Positions 36,505 through 47,233 of a stretch of DNA of 64,000 bases are shown here, in pieces. The notes under the pieces are model-generated. The model was not told where the DNA came from. It did no database searches and saw only the letters and a program-made list of their open reading frames with translations. The DNA lies in assembly GCF_026540895.1 (NCBI RefSeq), contig NZ_JALNUR010000006.1, forward strand, positions 1-64,000, given 5' to 3'. This stretch comes from Sphingomonas sp. GM_Shp_1. Lineage in GTDB: Bacteria > Pseudomonadota > Alphaproteobacteria > Sphingomonadales > Sphingomonadaceae. Every line of letters begins with the position of its first letter. Within the stretch, counting starts at the first letter, position 1. Made by a program: the position numbers and the translations under genes.

Positions 36505-37496
36505 CCACCATCGCGCTGCTGCCCGATCCCGTCAGCCCGCTGTCGCGCGAGACGGCCCATGCCGCCTTTGCCGACATTCTCGACGGGCGGGCGGATGACG
36601 AGGCGACCGCCGACTTCCTGACCCGGCTGGCCGAGCGCGGCGAAACCTCGATCGAGATAGCCGAGGCCGCCCGTGCCATGCGGCAAAGGCTGATCCCGAT
36701 CGAAGCGCCGCCCGGCACCATCGATGTGTGCGGCACGGGCGGCGACGGGCATCACACGCTCAACGTGTCGACCGCCGTGTCGCTGGTCGTCGCGGCGCTG
36801 GGCGTGCCGGTCGCCAAGCACGGCAACCGCGCCGCCTCGTCCAAGGCCGGCGCGGCGGACACGCTGGAGGTGCTGGGCCTCGACATGGAGCGTGCCGGAC
36901 AGGTGGCGCAGGCGAGTCTAGCCGATATCGGCATCGCCTTCCTCTTCGCCGCCAACCACCATCCCGCCATGGCGCGGATCACCCCGATCCGGCGGCGGAT
37001 CGGGCGGCGGACGATCTTCAACCTGATGGGTCCGCTCGCCAATCCGGCGCATGTCGGGCGTCAGTTGATCGGCATCGCGCGGCCCGATTATGCGACGGTC
37101 TATGCCGAAGCGCTGGAGCAGCTCGGCGCGGAGGCCGCGCTGGTCGTGTCGGGCGAAGAGGGCCTTGACGAGCTGTCGGGTGCGGGGCCCAGCATCGCGG
37201 TGTCGGTGGGCGGCATCGACGCGCCCGCCACGATCTCGCCGGAGGATGCGGGCCTGCCCCGCCATCCCATCACCGCCATCCGTGGCGGCGACGCGCGGCA
37301 CAATGCCGAGGCGCTTCGCCGTCTCCTCGCCGGAGAGCCGGGCGCGTATCGCGACGCCGTTCTCCTCAATGCCGCCGCGGCCCTGCTGGTCGCCGGGCAT
37401 AGCGCCGACCTGTCCGAAGGGGCCGTGGCCGCTGCTCGCGCGATCGATACGGGTGATGCCGCGGCGCTTCTCGATCGATGGATTGCCTACCGATGA
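36501..37496 (+). CDS. trpD: Anthranilate phosphoribosyltransferase
   Basis: A 331-residue enzyme that joins anthranilate to [23 protein letters not shown] is the PRPP-binding loop, [15 protein letters not shown] follows, and [18 protein letters not shown] is conserved. The start is GTG in GTGA overlap with trpG, and the stop overlaps trpC. Family length is normal. Confidence 0.96.
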   Translation: MTTIALLPDPVSPLSRETAHAAFADILDGRADDEATADFLTRLAERGETSIEIAEAARAMRQRLIPIEAPPGTIDVCGTGGDGHHTLNVSTAVSLVVAALGVPVAKHGNRAASSKAGAADTLEVLGLDMERAGQVAQASLADIGIAFLFAANHHPAMARITPIRRRIGRRTIFNLMGPLANPAHVGRQLIGIARPDYATVYAEALEQLGAEAALVVSGEEGLDELSGAGPSIAVSVGGIDAPATISPEDAGLPRHPITAIRGGDARHNAEALRRLLAGEPGAYRDAVLLNAAAALLVAGHSADLSEGAVAAARAIDTGDAAALLDRWIAYR

Positions 37497-38269
37497 CGAT
37501 GCTCGACCGCATCCTGGAAACCAAGCGCGCCGATGTCGCCGCGCGCAAGGCGACGATGTCGCTCGCCGATCTCGACGCCAAGATCGAAACCGTCTCCGCG
37601 CCCCGCGGCTTTCGCGCCGCGCTGGACGCCAAGACCGGCCATGCGCTGATCGCCGAGGTGAAGAAGGCCAGCCCGTCCAAGGGCCTGATCCGCGCCGATT
37701 TCGATCCCCCCGCCCATGCCCGCGCCTATGAGGCCGGGGGCGCCGCCTGCCTGTCGGTGCTGACCGACGAACGCTGGTTCCAGGGGGCAGACGCGTTTCT
37801 GGAGCAGGCCCGCGCGGCGGTGTCGATCCCGGTGCTGCGCAAGGACTTCATGGTCGATCCGTGGCAGGTGCATGAGTCGCGCGCGCTGGGCGCCGATGCG
37901 ATCCTGATCATCGTCGCGGCGCTCGACGATACGCAGATGCAGGAGATCGAGGCCGCCGCCATCGAATGCGGGATGGACGCGCTGGTCGAGGTCCATGACG
38001 CCGCCGAGATGGAGCGCGCCGCCCGGCTCAAGTCGCGGCTGATCGGGGTCAACAACCGCGATCTGCGCGACTTCACGGTCGATTTCCAACGCACCTATGA
38101 ACTGGTCGGGCGCGCGCCGGAGGGCAGCACCTTCGTCGCCGAGAGCGGCCTGACGACCCGCGCCGATCTCGACGCGATGGCCCAGCATGGCATCCATTGC
38201 TTCCTGATCGGCGAAGCCCTGATGCGCGAACATGATGTCGAGGCGGCGACCCGCGCGCTGATCGGATGA
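37493..38269 (+). CDS. trpC: Indole-3-glycerol phosphate synthase
   Basis: A 258-residue TIM-barrel enzyme that closes the indole ring. [46 protein letters not shown] and [13 protein letters not shown] are the family active-site motifs. I choose the ATG at 37493, which overlaps the trpD stop as ATGA; an earlier in-frame start would lie inside trpD. No trpF domain is fused. Confidence 0.96.
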   Translation: MTMLDRILETKRADVAARKATMSLADLDAKIETVSAPRGFRAALDAKTGHALIAEVKKASPSKGLIRADFDPPAHARAYEAGGAACLSVLTDERWFQGADAFLEQARAAVSIPVLRKDFMVDPWQVHESRALGADAILIIVAALDDTQMQEIEAAAIECGMDALVEVHDAAEMERAARLKSRLIGVNNRDLRDFTVDFQRTYELVGRAPEGSTFVAESGLTTRADLDAMAQHGIHCFLIGEALMREHDVEAATRALIG

Positions 38270-38733
38270 GCGGCCTTACCCATCTGGACGATAGCGGATC
38301 GGCGCGGATGGTCGATGTCAGTGCCAAGTCGGTGACCGCCCGGCAGGCGGTGGCGGAAGGGCGCGTCACCATGTCGCCCGAGGCCGCCGCCGCGATCCGC
38401 GCGGGCAGCGTCCAGAAGGGCGATGTGCTGGCCGTGGCGCGCGTCGCGGGCATCATGGCCGCCAAGAAGACCAGCGACCTCATCCCGCTGTGTCACCCCC
38501 TGCCGCTCAGCAAGGTCGAGATCGACCTGGCGCTGGATGCCGAGGGAGTCACCGCCACCGCCACCGCCGCGACGGCGGGGCAGACGGGCGTGGAGATGGA
38601 GGCGCTTGCCGCCGTTACGGTAACGCTGCTGACCGTCTATGACATGGCCAAGGCGTTGGATAAGCGCATGACGATCGGCGACATTCGCCTGTTGTCGAAG
38701 ACCGGCGGCAAGTCCGGCGACTGGCACGCCTGA
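38266..38733 (+). CDS. moaC: Cyclic pyranopterin monophosphate synthase
   Basis: A 155-residue enzyme of molybdenum cofactor synthesis. [35 protein letters not shown] and [12 protein letters not shown] are the family active-site stretches. The ATG overlaps the trpC stop, so a cofactor gene rides in the trp operon. Confidence 0.96.
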   Translation: MSGLTHLDDSGSARMVDVSAKSVTARQAVAEGRVTMSPEAAAAIRAGSVQKGDVLAVARVAGIMAAKKTSDLIPLCHPLPLSKVEIDLALDAEGVTATATAATAGQTGVEMEALAAVTVTLLTVYDMAKALDKRMTIGDIRLLSKTGGKSGDWHA

Positions 38734-38791
38734 CGCCGGGAACGCGGCCGGGAACGCGGATCGCGGTCTAAGCGTCCTTGGGCCAACAGGA

Positions 38792-39976
38792 GTGACCGTC
38801 ATTCTTCTACCCGTCGCCGAAGCCCAGCAGCGCCTGCTCGCCCTCGCCACCGAGCGTCCCATCGTCGAACTGCCCTTGCGCGAGGCCGCCGGTCGCTGGG
38901 CCGCGCGCGACATAGCGGCGATACGGACCCAACCGGCGAGCGACCTGTCGGCGATGGACGGCTATGCGATCCGCTTCGCCGATATGCCGGGCCCCTGGAC
39001 CGTCATCGGCGAAAGCGCGGCGGGGCGGCCCTTTCCCCATGCGATCGAAGCGGGTCAGGCAACGCGTATCTTCACCGGCGCGGCGCTGCCCCCCGGAGCC
39101 GATACGGTGCTGATCCAGGAGGAAGCGGGCCGTGACGGCGCGACATTGACCCTGACCGGCGAGGGGCCTGCGCATCGCGGGCGCAACGTCCGGCGGCGGG
39201 GGCTGGATTTCACGGCGGGCGACCGGCTGATCGCCGCCGGGCAGCGCCTGACCCCGGCCCGCATCGCGGTGGCGGCGACCGGGGGGCATGGCACCCTGCC
39301 CGTCCGCCCGCGCATCCGCGTCGCCATCGCCGCAACCGGGGACGAACTCGTGCCACCGGGACTTGGCGACCCCGACGCCCTGCCCGAATCGAACGGCGTG
39401 ATGCTCGCCGCGATGCTGGCCGACCTGCCGGTCGACATCATCGATCTGGGTATCCTGCCCGATGATCTGGGGCGGTTGCGTGACGCTTTCGCGGGGGTGG
39501 ACGCCGATCTGCTGGTTACGACCGGCGGCGCGTCGGTGGGCGATCATGACCTGGTCCAGCCCGCCTTGAAGGCCGCCGGGGGGAGCATCGATTTCTGGCG
39601 CATCGCGCTGCGCCCCGGCAAGCCGATGATGGCGGGGCGGCTGGGCGAGACGGTGGTGCTCAGCCTGCCGGGCAACCCGGTTTCGGCGTTCGTCACCGCG
39701 ACGCTGTTCGTTCGTCCCCTGATCGCGCACATGGCGGGCGCGGCGGACCCCTTCCCCGCGCCGATCCCCGCGATATTGGGAGAGGATCTGCCCACCAACG
39801 GGCCGCGCATCGACTATCTCCGCGCCGCGATGATCGACGGACGGGTCCATGCGGCGGCGATCCAGGACAGCTCGATGCTGCTCACTCTGGCGCGTTCGAC
39901 CTGCCTGGTGATCCGCCCGCCGCATGCCCCGGCGGCTCTGGTGGGCGACTCGGCGGAAATCCTGATGCTCGCTTGA
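38792..39976 (+). CDS. moeA: Molybdopterin molybdenumtransferase
   Basis: A 394-residue enzyme that inserts molybdate into adenylated molybdopterin. [35 protein letters not shown] and [13 protein letters not shown] are family motifs. The start is doubtful: the GTG at 38792 overlaps an AGGAG, whereas an ATT at 38801 lies 8 nt downstream of the same AGGAG. The stop codon overlaps the lexA -35 box. Confidence 0.94.
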   Translation: MTVILLPVAEAQQRLLALATERPIVELPLREAAGRWAARDIAAIRTQPASDLSAMDGYAIRFADMPGPWTVIGESAAGRPFPHAIEAGQATRIFTGAALPPGADTVLIQEEAGRDGATLTLTGEGPAHRGRNVRRRGLDFTAGDRLIAAGQRLTPARIAVAATGGHGTLPVRPRIRVAIAATGDELVPPGLGDPDALPESNGVMLAAMLADLPVDIIDLGILPDDLGRLRDAFAGVDADLLVTTGGASVGDHDLVQPALKAAGGSIDFWRIALRPGKPMMAGRLGETVVLSLPGNPVSAFVTATLFVRPLIAHMAGAADPFPAPIPAILGEDLPTNGPRIDYLRAAMIDGRVHAAAIQDSSMLLTLARSTCLVIRPPHAPAALVGDSAEILMLA

Positions 39977-40001
39977 CGCAAGCCCAAACGTTCCATATAA
40001 G
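39973..40001 (+). promoter_or_regulatory. lexA promoter (sigma-70 type)
   Basis: -35 TTGACG (39973-39978) and -10 TATAAG (39996-40001) with a 17-bp spacer. The -35 overlaps the moeA stop. The -10 lies between two SOS half-sites, so LexA binding would block RNA polymerase. Confidence 0.8.
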
Positions 40002-40015
40002 TTCCACGTCTGTTC
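39990..40015 (+). promoter_or_regulatory. Alphaproteobacterial SOS box, three GTTC half-sites with 7-bp spacing
   Basis: GTTC occurs at 39990, 40001 and 40012, each separated by exactly 7 bp. GTTC-N7-GTTC is the LexA operator of Alphaproteobacteria; here two operators share the central half-site. This supports lexA autoregulation. Confidence 0.9.
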
Positions 40016-40031
40016 TGGACGGAGGATCGCG

Positions 40032-40721
40032 ATGCTCACCGCAAAGCAGCATGAGCTTGTCTGCTTCATCAATGACCGTTTGAAGGAAACCGGCGTGTCG
40101 CCGTCCTTCGAGGAGATGAAGGAGGCGCTGGACCTCAAGTCCAAGTCGGGCGTCCATCGCCTGATCTCCGCGCTGGAGGAACGCCACTTCATCCGCCGCC
40201 TGCCCAATCGCGCGCGCGCGCTGGAGGTGTTGCGGATGCCCGATCGGCCCGAAAAGCCCCTGGCGGCTTCGGCATCGGCTGCGACCTCCGACACGGTCCG
40301 CGGCCCGTCGCTCCGCCCCGTGGCGGAGCCCGCCAACGACGTGGTCGAAATCCCGCTGCACGGCCGGATCGCCGCCGGCCTTCCCATCGAGGCGTTCGAG
40401 GGTAGCTCGACCCTGGCCGTGCCCGCCGCTCTGCTGGGTTCGGGCGAGCATTATGCGCTGGAAGTCTCGGGCGATTCGATGGTCGAGGCGGGGATTCTCG
40501 ACGGCGACTATGCGCTGATCCGCCGGACCGATGTGGCACGCGACGGCCAGATCGTCGTCGCGCTGATCGACGAGGCCGAAGCGACGCTCAAATATTTCCG
40601 TCGCGAGGGTTCGATGGTTCGGCTCGATCCGGCCAACCGCGCTTATGATCCCCAGCGTTACGCCCCCGCGCAAGTGCGGGTGCAGGGCAGGCTGTCGGGT
40701 ATCCTGCGCCGCTACGACTGA
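40032..40721 (+). CDS. lexA: SOS repressor LexA
   Basis: A 229-residue repressor. The winged helix-turn-helix ([20 protein letters not shown]) is N-terminal. Self-cleavage occurs at Ala115-Gly116 (GRIAAGLP), with Ser149 in SGDSM and Lys187 in ATLKYF as the catalytic dyad. A GGAGG ribosome site precedes the ATG by a few bases. Its own operator lies just upstream. Its 3' end overlaps the convergent comEC by 10 bp. Confidence 0.97.
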   Translation: MLTAKQHELVCFINDRLKETGVSPSFEEMKEALDLKSKSGVHRLISALEERHFIRRLPNRARALEVLRMPDRPEKPLAASASAATSDTVRGPSLRPVAEPANDVVEIPLHGRIAAGLPIEAFEGSSTLAVPAALLGSGEHYALEVSGDSMVEAGILDGDYALIRRTDVARDGQIVVALIDEAEATLKYFRREGSMVRLDPANRAYDPQRYAPAQVRVQGRLSGILRRYD

Positions 40722-42859
40722 GCCGGAGGGGTCGCTGTCGCGGCGGCCTCGATCCAGGGGTGACGGTCGCCCGGTCGATGCACCATGTCGACCTGCGGCG
40801 GACCAAGCCGGATGGTCACTCCGCCCGTCCGTCGCAGGGCTGGCGCATCGAGCTTCAGCCAGCGCGGACGGCAATCGGGCGGCAAGCGGCGGTCGGCGAT
40901 GACGATGTCCATGCGTTGGCATAGCGCGATCAGGTCGCGCCAGGGCACCGCATAGCCGCTCCGGGTTGCGGCGATCCGCCAGACCTTGCCGTCCCGCTCG
41001 ACCCGCGTGACGCACATATCCGGCCCGCATCGTGCACCGGGTCGATCGGCGAGCGCCTGCGGTTCCCCGTCGGCCCCTCCCATTTCCGACAGAGCCGAGC
41101 GCATATAATCGCCCGCCCGGTCGCGCAGCAGGGCGACTCCCTTGCCGCTGACCATCGCGACATGGCGTCCGTCCCCCGTGACGATCAGGTCGGGCGTCGG
41201 GGCGAGCAGCATCGCGATGAAGCCCAGGGCGAGCATCGGCAGACCCAGCCACCGCCAGCGGGTCCGCCACAGCGCCACCCAGAGACCGCCGCCCACCGCC
41301 GCCGCAAAGGCCCAGCCCGGGGCGACCGGCAGCGCGACGACCGCGCCGGGCATCGCGGCGACCTGGTGCGCCAGCGCCAGCAGCAGGCCCAGCGACCGCC
41401 CGAGCAGCCACCAGAAGGGTCCGGCCACCCCCAACGGCTCCAGCAGCAGCGCGATCATCTCCAGCGGCATCGCGACGAAGGTGGTCCAGGGGATGGCGAC
41501 GATATTCGCCATCGCGCCATAAAGTCCGGCCTTGTGGAAATGGAAGATCGCGATCGGCATCAATGCCAGCTCGACCATCAGCCCGGTCACCAGCAGCGCC
41601 GCCAGATGGCGAAGCGCCGACCACCGCCAGTCCGGATGCGGCCCGAACCAGCGCCGCATCGCGGGATGATCGTGCAGCGCGACGATGGCGGTGATCGCCG
41701 CGAAGGAAAGCTGGAAACTCGCCCCCATCAGCGCCTCGGGCCGGAAGAGCAGGACGATCAGCGCCCCCGCCGCCACCAGCCGCAGGGTCATCGCCTCCCG
41801 CCCCAGCGCGAGCGCCGCCAGCACCAGCATCGCCGCCACACAGGACCGGATCGTCGGCACCTCCGCCCCGGTCAGCCAGGTATAGCCGATCGCCGCGACC
41901 GCCCCCGCCGCCGCCCCCAGCAACGGCAAGCGGACCCGCAACGCCAGCCAAGGCCATAGCGCCAACAGCCGCACGGTCAGGACCATGACGATCCCGACCA
42001 CGGCGGTGATATGCAGGCCACTGACCGACAACAGATGGGCGAGCCCCGCCCTGCGCATCGCCTCCGCATCCGAATCATCGATCGCGCCCACATCTCCGGT
42101 GGCGAGCGCCGCCGCAATGCCGCCTTCGCTGCCCGCGATCCGCGCCGTGATCCGCGCCGACAGACGCTGCCGAAGCCCCATGGCCTTGGGTGCGGGACGC
42201 AACAGCGTAACCGGGGCGAAGCCACGCCCGGTCGCGCCGATCCCCTGAAACCAGGCGGCCCGCGCAAAGTCATGCCCGCCCGGCGCGACCGGACCCGCAG
42301 GCGGCATCAACCGGGCCCGCAAACACACCCGAGCGCCCGCGCCCAGCCCTTCGATCGCATCCTCCTCCGCCAAGGAAACCCGGATGCGCGGCGGCAAGGT
42401 CAATGCGCGTCCCCGACCATCGCGCGCGGCCAGCGGATGCAGCATCAGCCGCACGACCCGCCGTGCCGCCAGCCGATCCACCCCCTCCACATCCGCCACC
42501 AATGTCGCGATGGTCGGTCGGCCGAGCACCGGAGCCCCCACCGATTCGGCACGCGCCCAGGCGAGCAACACCCCCGCGCTCACCAGCAACGCCGCCATCC
42601 CCAGCATGCGCGGCACCCGTCCGCCATCCGCCAGCGTCGCCGCGCCGAGCCCCATTCCGGCCAGCGCCAGCACCACGGCGATCCACGCACGTGGATCGGG
42701 CAGCATGAACCATGCGGCGATCCCGACGCCCAGCATCACCGGCAGCCATAGCGGCAACTGGTTCCGCTCCGCCTCGGCCCAATGTTCCAACACGCGAAGG
42801 CGCGGCATTTGGCGGCGCGGACGCTTGATGCTAGGGGCTGCGGCGGCTGAATGGGCCAT
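40712..42859 (-). CDS. comEC: ComEC/Rec2-type DNA uptake channel protein
   Basis: A 715-residue polytopic membrane protein. The N-terminal DUF4131-type region is followed by the competence core ([20 protein letters not shown], then [19 protein letters not shown], and [20 protein letters not shown]). The C-terminal segment is where a metallo-beta-lactamase domain usually lies but shows no HxHxDH motif. It would move single-stranded DNA across the inner membrane. Convergent with lexA, and divergent from gltX with only 28 bp between starts. Confidence 0.92.
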   Translation of the reverse strand: MAHSAAAAPSIKRPRRQMPRLRVLEHWAEAERNQLPLWLPVMLGVGIAAWFMLPDPRAWIAVVLALAGMGLGAATLADGGRVPRMLGMAALLVSAGVLLAWARAESVGAPVLGRPTIATLVADVEGVDRLAARRVVRLMLHPLAARDGRGRALTLPPRIRVSLAEEDAIEGLGAGARVCLRARLMPPAGPVAPGGHDFARAAWFQGIGATGRGFAPVTLLRPAPKAMGLRQRLSARITARIAGSEGGIAAALATGDVGAIDDSDAEAMRRAGLAHLLSVSGLHITAVVGIVMVLTVRLLALWPWLALRVRLPLLGAAAGAVAAIGYTWLTGAEVPTIRSCVAAMLVLAALALGREAMTLRLVAAGALIVLLFRPEALMGASFQLSFAAITAIVALHDHPAMRRWFGPHPDWRWSALRHLAALLVTGLMVELALMPIAIFHFHKAGLYGAMANIVAIPWTTFVAMPLEMIALLLEPLGVAGPFWWLLGRSLGLLLALAHQVAAMPGAVVALPVAPGWAFAAAVGGGLWVALWRTRWRWLGLPMLALGFIAMLLAPTPDLIVTGDGRHVAMVSGKGVALLRDRAGDYMRSALSEMGGADGEPQALADRPGARCGPDMCVTRVERDGKVWRIAATRSGYAVPWRDLIALCQRMDIVIADRRLPPDCRPRWLKLDAPALRRTGGVTIRLGPPQVDMVHRPGDRHPWIEAAATATPPAQS

Positions 42860-42887
42860 CGGATTTCATGATTGGGAGTATGCGCGG

Positions 42888-44324
42888 TTGAGCGCAACAG
42901 ATGATATCGCCGCCGGATCGAACGCCACGCCCGTGGTGACCCGCTTCGCGCCCTCGCCGACGGGTTTCCTGCATATCGGCGGCGCGCGCACCGCGCTGTT
43001 CAACTGGCTGTTCGCCAAGGCCAATGGCGGCAAGTTCCTGCTGCGTATCGAGGATACGGACCGCGCCCGCTCGACCCAGCCCGCGATCGACGCGATCCTC
43101 GACGGCATGCGCTGGCTGGGCCTGGATTGGGACGGCGAGGCGGTGTTCCAGTTCGCCCGCGCGGATCGCCATGCCGAGGTGGCCAAGGAAATGATGGCGC
43201 GGGGCCACGCCTATCGCTGCTACATGACCCAGGAGGAGATCGCCGCCCAACGCGAAGCGGCGCAGGCCGCCAAGCAGCCGTTGCGGATCCGCTCGCCCTG
43301 GCGCGACGCTGACCCCGCGACCGCCCCCGAAGGCCAGCCCTTCGTCGTCCGCCTGCGTGCGCCGCGTGAGGGGGCCGTGACGATCGAGGACCGGGTACAG
43401 GGCAGCGTCACCGTCCAGAATGCCGAACTGGACGACCTGGTCCTGCTCCGCTCGGACGGCACGCCCACCTATATGCTGGCGGTGGTGGTCGACGATCACG
43501 ACATGGGCGTGACCCATGTGATCCGGGGCGACGATCACCTGAATAACGCCTTCCGCCAGTTGCCGATCTACAAGGCGATGGGCTGGGCCGAGCCCGTTTA
43601 CGCGCATATCCCGCTGATCCACGGATCGGACGGTGCCAAGCTGTCCAAGCGGCACGGCGCGGTGGGGATCGAGGCGTATCGCGACGAGATGGGTATCCTG
43701 CCCGAAGCGCTCGACAATTACCTGCTCCGCCTGGGTTGGGGGCATGGCGATGCCGAAATCATCGCGCGCGAGGATGCGGTGAAGTGGTTCGACCTGTCCG
43801 CCGTGGGCAAGGCCCCGTCGCGCTTCGACCTGAAGAAGCTCGAGAACCTCAACGGCCATTATATCCGCGAAGCCGATGATGCGCGCCTGGCCGACCTCGT
43901 CGCCCAGCGGATGGGCGTCGAGAATGTCGCGCTGCTGACCGCCGCGATGCCCTCGCTGAAACCGCGTGCCGCGAATCTCAACGAACTGGCCGATGGCGCG
44001 CGTTTCCTTTTCGCGACCCGTCCGTTGACCATGGACGAGGCGGCGCAGGGCCTTCTCGACGAAAAGGCACGCAACATTCTCGTTTCGGTACACACCGCGC
44101 TTGACGCGGTGCACAACTGGGATACGGAGCTTTTGGAAGACGCGGTACGCAAGGTGGCCGAGGCAGAGGGCGTCAAGCTCGGCCAGGTCGCCCAGCCGCT
44201 CCGCGCCGCTTTGACCGGACGCAAGACGTCTCCGGGGATCTTCGACGTGCTCAGCCTGTTGGGCCGTGAGGAAAGCCTGGGTCGGATCGCGGACCAAATG
44301 ACCGCAGATAGGAAGGATCACTGA
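42888..44324 (+). CDS. gltX: Glutamate--tRNA ligase
   Basis: A 478-residue class I synthetase. The HIGH-type motif is [18 protein letters not shown] and the KMSKS-type is [11 protein letters not shown] choose the TTG at 42888, which has a GGGAG 9 nt upstream and places the catalytic domain 16 residues in. An in-frame ATG at 42828 lies inside comEC and would add non-family residues. It ends 2 bp before gltA. Confidence 0.94.
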   Translation: MSATDDIAAGSNATPVVTRFAPSPTGFLHIGGARTALFNWLFAKANGGKFLLRIEDTDRARSTQPAIDAILDGMRWLGLDWDGEAVFQFARADRHAEVAKEMMARGHAYRCYMTQEEIAAQREAAQAAKQPLRIRSPWRDADPATAPEGQPFVVRLRAPREGAVTIEDRVQGSVTVQNAELDDLVLLRSDGTPTYMLAVVVDDHDMGVTHVIRGDDHLNNAFRQLPIYKAMGWAEPVYAHIPLIHGSDGAKLSKRHGAVGIEAYRDEMGILPEALDNYLLRLGWGHGDAEIIAREDAVKWFDLSAVGKAPSRFDLKKLENLNGHYIREADDARLADLVAQRMGVENVALLTAAMPSLKPRAANLNELADGARFLFATRPLTMDEAAQGLLDEKARNILVSVHTALDAVHNWDTELLEDAVRKVAEAEGVKLGQVAQPLRAALTGRKTSPGIFDVLSLLGREESLGRIADQMTADRKDH

Positions 44325-44326
44325 GC

Positions 44327-45610
44327 ATGAGCGATACCGCGAATTTCAACATCGGCGGCAAGGGCTTCGACTATCCGGTCATGTCGGGCTCGATCGGCCC
44401 GGACGTGGTCGACATCCGCAAACTCTATGCCCAGACGGGCGCCTTCACCTATGATCCCGGCTTCACCTCGACCGCGTCGTGCCAGTCGAAGCTGACCTAT
44501 ATTGACGGTGACGAAGGCGTGCTGCTGCACCGCGGCTACCCGATCGGCGAACTGGCCGAGAATAGCAGCTTCATGGAAGTGGCCTATCTGCTGCTGAACG
44601 GCGAACTGCCGAACAAGGCGGAACTGGAGGGCTTCAACACCACGATCACGCGCCACACCATGGTGCATGAGCAGTTGGCCGCGTTCTTCCGTGGCTTCCG
44701 CCGCGATGCGCACCCGATGGCGATCATGTGCGGCGTGATCGGTGCGCTGTCGGCCTTTTATCACGATTCGACCGACATCCACGATCCGGTGCAGCGGACC
44801 ATCGCCTCGCACCGCCTGATCGCCAAGATCCCGACGATCGCGGCGATGGCGTATAAGTACAGCGTGGGCCAGCCCTTCCTGTACCCGGACAACTCGCTGT
44901 CCTACACCGGCAACTTCCTGCGCATGACCTTCGGCGTTCCGGCCGAGCCCTATGAGGTGAACCCGGCGGTCGAAAAGGCGATGGACCGCATCTTCATCCT
45001 CCATGCCGACCATGAGCAGAACGCATCGACCTCGACCGTCCGTCTGGCGGGTTCGTCGGGCGCCAATCCGTTCGCGTGCATCGCGGCGGGCATCGCCTGC
45101 CTCTGGGGTCCGGCGCATGGCGGCGCGAACGAAGCCGCGCTCAACATGCTGCGCGAGATCGGCACGCCCGAGCGCATCCCCGAGTTCATCGCGCGCGCCA
45201 AGGACAAGAACGATCCGTTCCGCCTGATGGGCTTCGGTCACCGCGTTTACAAGAATTACGATCCGCGCGCGACCGTGATGCAGAAGACCGTGCGCGAGGT
45301 GTTCGACGCGCTGAAGGTCAACGACCCGTTGTTCGAGACGGCGCTCCGCCTCGAAGAGATTGCGCTGAACGACGATTATTTCGTCGAGAAGAAGCTGTTC
45401 CCGAATGTCGACTTCTATTCGGGCGTGATCCTGTCGGCGATCGGCTTCCCGACCGAGATGTTCACCGTGCTCTTCGCCCTGGCCCGCACCGTCGGCTGGG
45501 TTGCGCAGTGGAACGAGATGATCACCGATCCCGACCAGAAGATCGGCCGTCCGCGTCAGCTCTACACCGGCCCGACGCAGCGCTCGTACGTTCCGGTCGA
45601 GCAGCGCTAA
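44327..45610 (+). CDS. gltA: Citrate synthase
   Basis: A 427-residue type II citrate synthase, the entry enzyme of the TCA cycle. The active-site His is in [20 protein letters not shown], then [13 protein letters not shown] and [15 protein letters not shown] follow. The N-terminal extension to [16 protein letters not shown] is typical for Gram-negative hexamers. Starts 2 bp after the gltX stop and is followed by a small membrane protein gene. Confidence 0.97.
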   Translation: MSDTANFNIGGKGFDYPVMSGSIGPDVVDIRKLYAQTGAFTYDPGFTSTASCQSKLTYIDGDEGVLLHRGYPIGELAENSSFMEVAYLLLNGELPNKAELEGFNTTITRHTMVHEQLAAFFRGFRRDAHPMAIMCGVIGALSAFYHDSTDIHDPVQRTIASHRLIAKIPTIAAMAYKYSVGQPFLYPDNSLSYTGNFLRMTFGVPAEPYEVNPAVEKAMDRIFILHADHEQNASTSTVRLAGSSGANPFACIAAGIACLWGPAHGGANEAALNMLREIGTPERIPEFIARAKDKNDPFRLMGFGHRVYKNYDPRATVMQKTVREVFDALKVNDPLFETALRLEEIALNDDYFVEKKLFPNVDFYSGVILSAIGFPTEMFTVLFALARTVGWVAQWNEMITDPDQKIGRPRQLYTGPTQRSYVPVEQR

Positions 45611-45613
45611 GTC

Positions 45614-45823
45614 ATGAACCGGGCCCGGCCGATCCTGATCGCCATCGGCGTCCTTCTGGCGCTGACGGGGCTTTTGTGGATCGGTCAGGGCCTGGGTTAT
45701 ATCCGCTGGCCACAGGAGAGCTTCATGCTCGGCCAGGGCGAATGGGCCGATCGCGGCGCGTTCGTCGCGATCGCCGGACTGGTGCTGATCCTGGTCGCGC
45801 GGCGCTTGCCCAGGCGGCGCTGA
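45614..45823 (+). CDS. Small two-segment membrane protein, unknown
   Basis: A 69-residue protein with two hydrophobic segments (residues 6-24 and 47-63). GLGYIRWPQESFMLGQGEWA joins them; this IRWP-S-FM motif recurs in small sphingomonad membrane proteins. Function unknown. It lies 3 bp after gltA and directly before a strong terminator, so it is the last gene of the gltX operon. Confidence 0.8.
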   Translation: MNRARPILIAIGVLLALTGLLWIGQGLGYIRWPQESFMLGQGEWADRGAFVAIAGLVLILVARRLPRRR

Positions 45824-45841
45824 TCGATCCGGCGGATGTGG

Positions 45842-45868
45842 AAAAGGGCTCCTTCGGGGGCCCTTTTT
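45842..45868. terminator. UUCG-loop terminator between convergent genes
   Basis: AAAAGGGCTCC and GGGGCCCTTTT form an 11-bp stem (one G-U pair) on a TTCG loop, followed by T residues. It ends 1 bp from the stop of the convergent kinase-like gene and can act in both directions, better for the plus strand. Confidence 0.92.
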
Positions 45869-47233
45869 CTATCGGGCGCGCAGGCCCAAAGTGAAGGTAG
45901 CGCCCAGCCCCGGCTCGCTCTCGACCGTCAGGTCGCCGCCCATCGCCCGCGCCAGCCGCCGCGCGATATAGAGCCCCAGGCCATTGCCGCCGGGCTCGGA
46001 CGGATCGACCCGCTCGAATTTCTCGAAGATGCGCGGCTGGTCTTCGGGGGCGATCCCCTTGCCGTGATCGGTGACGCGGACCATCGCCCAGTCATCCTCC
46101 CGCGCGACGCTGACCACCACTTCCCCGCCATGGGGGGAGTAGCGCAGGGCATTGCCGATCAGGTTGATCAGGATCTGAAGCGAGCGGCCGAAATCGCCGA
46201 TCGCGCTCATCCCCTCCGCCATGCCGGGGCGACGGATCGTCACCCCGGCCGCATCGGCACGCACGGCCAGCAGTCCGGCGGCACGGCGCGCGACATCGGC
46301 CAGATCGAGCGGTGTCGCGGCCAGGCGGAAGTCCGGCTGCTCGATCGCCTGCAACTCGACCAGATTGTCGACCAGCCCCAGCAGATGCCGCCCCGCATGG
46401 GCGATATCCCCGGCATATTCGGCATAGTCCGCCGCGATCGGCCCGTCGGCACGCGCCGCGATGCTGTCGGCGTTCGCGACGATCCGGGCGAGCGGCGTGC
46501 GAAGCGCTCGGTCGAGCCCGGCGGTGAAGCTCTCGGTCAAGGGCGGCTGATGGATCGGCGACGGGGTGTCGCCCTCCCCCTCGCCCGGCTGATCGATCAG
46601 GAAGGTCGCACCGGTCAGCCCCGCGATGCCGCCCATCCCGTCATGCCGGATCGCCGCCGACAGCCGGACGGGCGCATCGGTCGGGCGAAGCCGGGCGCAG
46701 CGACCGTCGAGCGGCGCGGCGTCGCGCATCAACGCATGGGAATCCCCCGTCGCGGGATCGAAGGCGAACAGCGCGTTCAAAGGCTGCCCGAGCAATGCGT
46801 CGGGATCGAAGCCGTATCGCATCCCCGCCTCGCGCGACAGGAAGGTCAGGCGCAGCGCGGCGTCGGTCTCCCAGCGGAAATCGGCTCCCATCGCGGCATG
46901 GTCGGGCGGCGTCGCGACGGGCCGCCAGGCGGATTGGTCTCGCCAGCCGCTGACGCTCAGCCTTATCTGCCCCGTCTCGGGTCGCGCCTGCACCCACAGG
47001 TCGAGATCGCCTTCGTCATCGGCGACCCGCACCTTGCGCGACACGGATATTCCCAGACGGCGCGCCAGGCGTGCGATCCGCGCGATGGGCGCGACCGCCA
47101 TCGGATCGTCCGCGCCGCCGCCAGCGCGCATGTGGAGCAACTCGATGGGCGGGTCGGCGGAGAGGAGATGATCGCCCGCGTCCAATATGGCGCGCGCCAC
47201 CATCGATTCGCCGGGGCCGTCGATCGAGGTCAA
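45869..47233 (-). CDS. Sensor-kinase-like protein without phospho-His
   Basis: A soluble protein of 454 residues. A PAS-like middle part is followed by a HisKA-like helix pair (LDRALRTPLARIVANAD) and an intact HATPase domain: N-box NLIGNALRYSPHGGEV, G1 DHGKGIAPEDQPRIFEKFER, G2 GNGLGLYIARRL. The H-box, usually SHELRTPL, reads DRALRTPL, so Arg242 replaces the phospho-His. ATP binding is likely, autophosphorylation on the usual site is not. I choose the TTG at 47233, which overlaps the DUF2336 stop as TTGA; an ATG at 47203 is an alternative. No membrane segment seen. Confidence 0.85.
   Translation of the reverse strand: MTSIDGPGESMVARAILDAGDHLLSADPPIELLHMRAGGGADDPMAVAPIARIARLARRLGISVSRKVRVADDEGDLDLWVQARPETGQIRLSVSGWRDQSAWRPVATPPDHAAMGADFRWETDAALRLTFLSREAGMRYGFDPDALLGQPLNALFAFDPATGDSHALMRDAAPLDGRCARLRPTDAPVRLSAAIRHDGMGGIAGLTGATFLIDQPGEGEGDTPSPIHQPPLTESFTAGLDRALRTPLARIVANADSIAARADGPIAADYAEYAGDIAHAGRHLLGLVDNLVELQAIEQPDFRLAATPLDLADVARRAAGLLAVRADAAGVTIRRPGMAEGMSAIGDFGRSLQILINLIGNALRYSPHGGEVVVSVAREDDWAMVRVTDHGKGIAPEDQPRIFEKFERVDPSEPGGNGLGLYIARRLARAMGGDLTVESEPGLGATFTLGLRAR

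Noticed and set aside
39882-41957. Long minus-strand frame overlapping lexA and comEC
   Set aside because: It runs out of frame through comEC and opposite lexA; Gly/Ala/Arg-rich composition.
42828-42887. ATG start for gltX inside comEC
   Set aside because: It adds 20 residues not typical for GltX; the TTG at 42888 has the better ribosome site.
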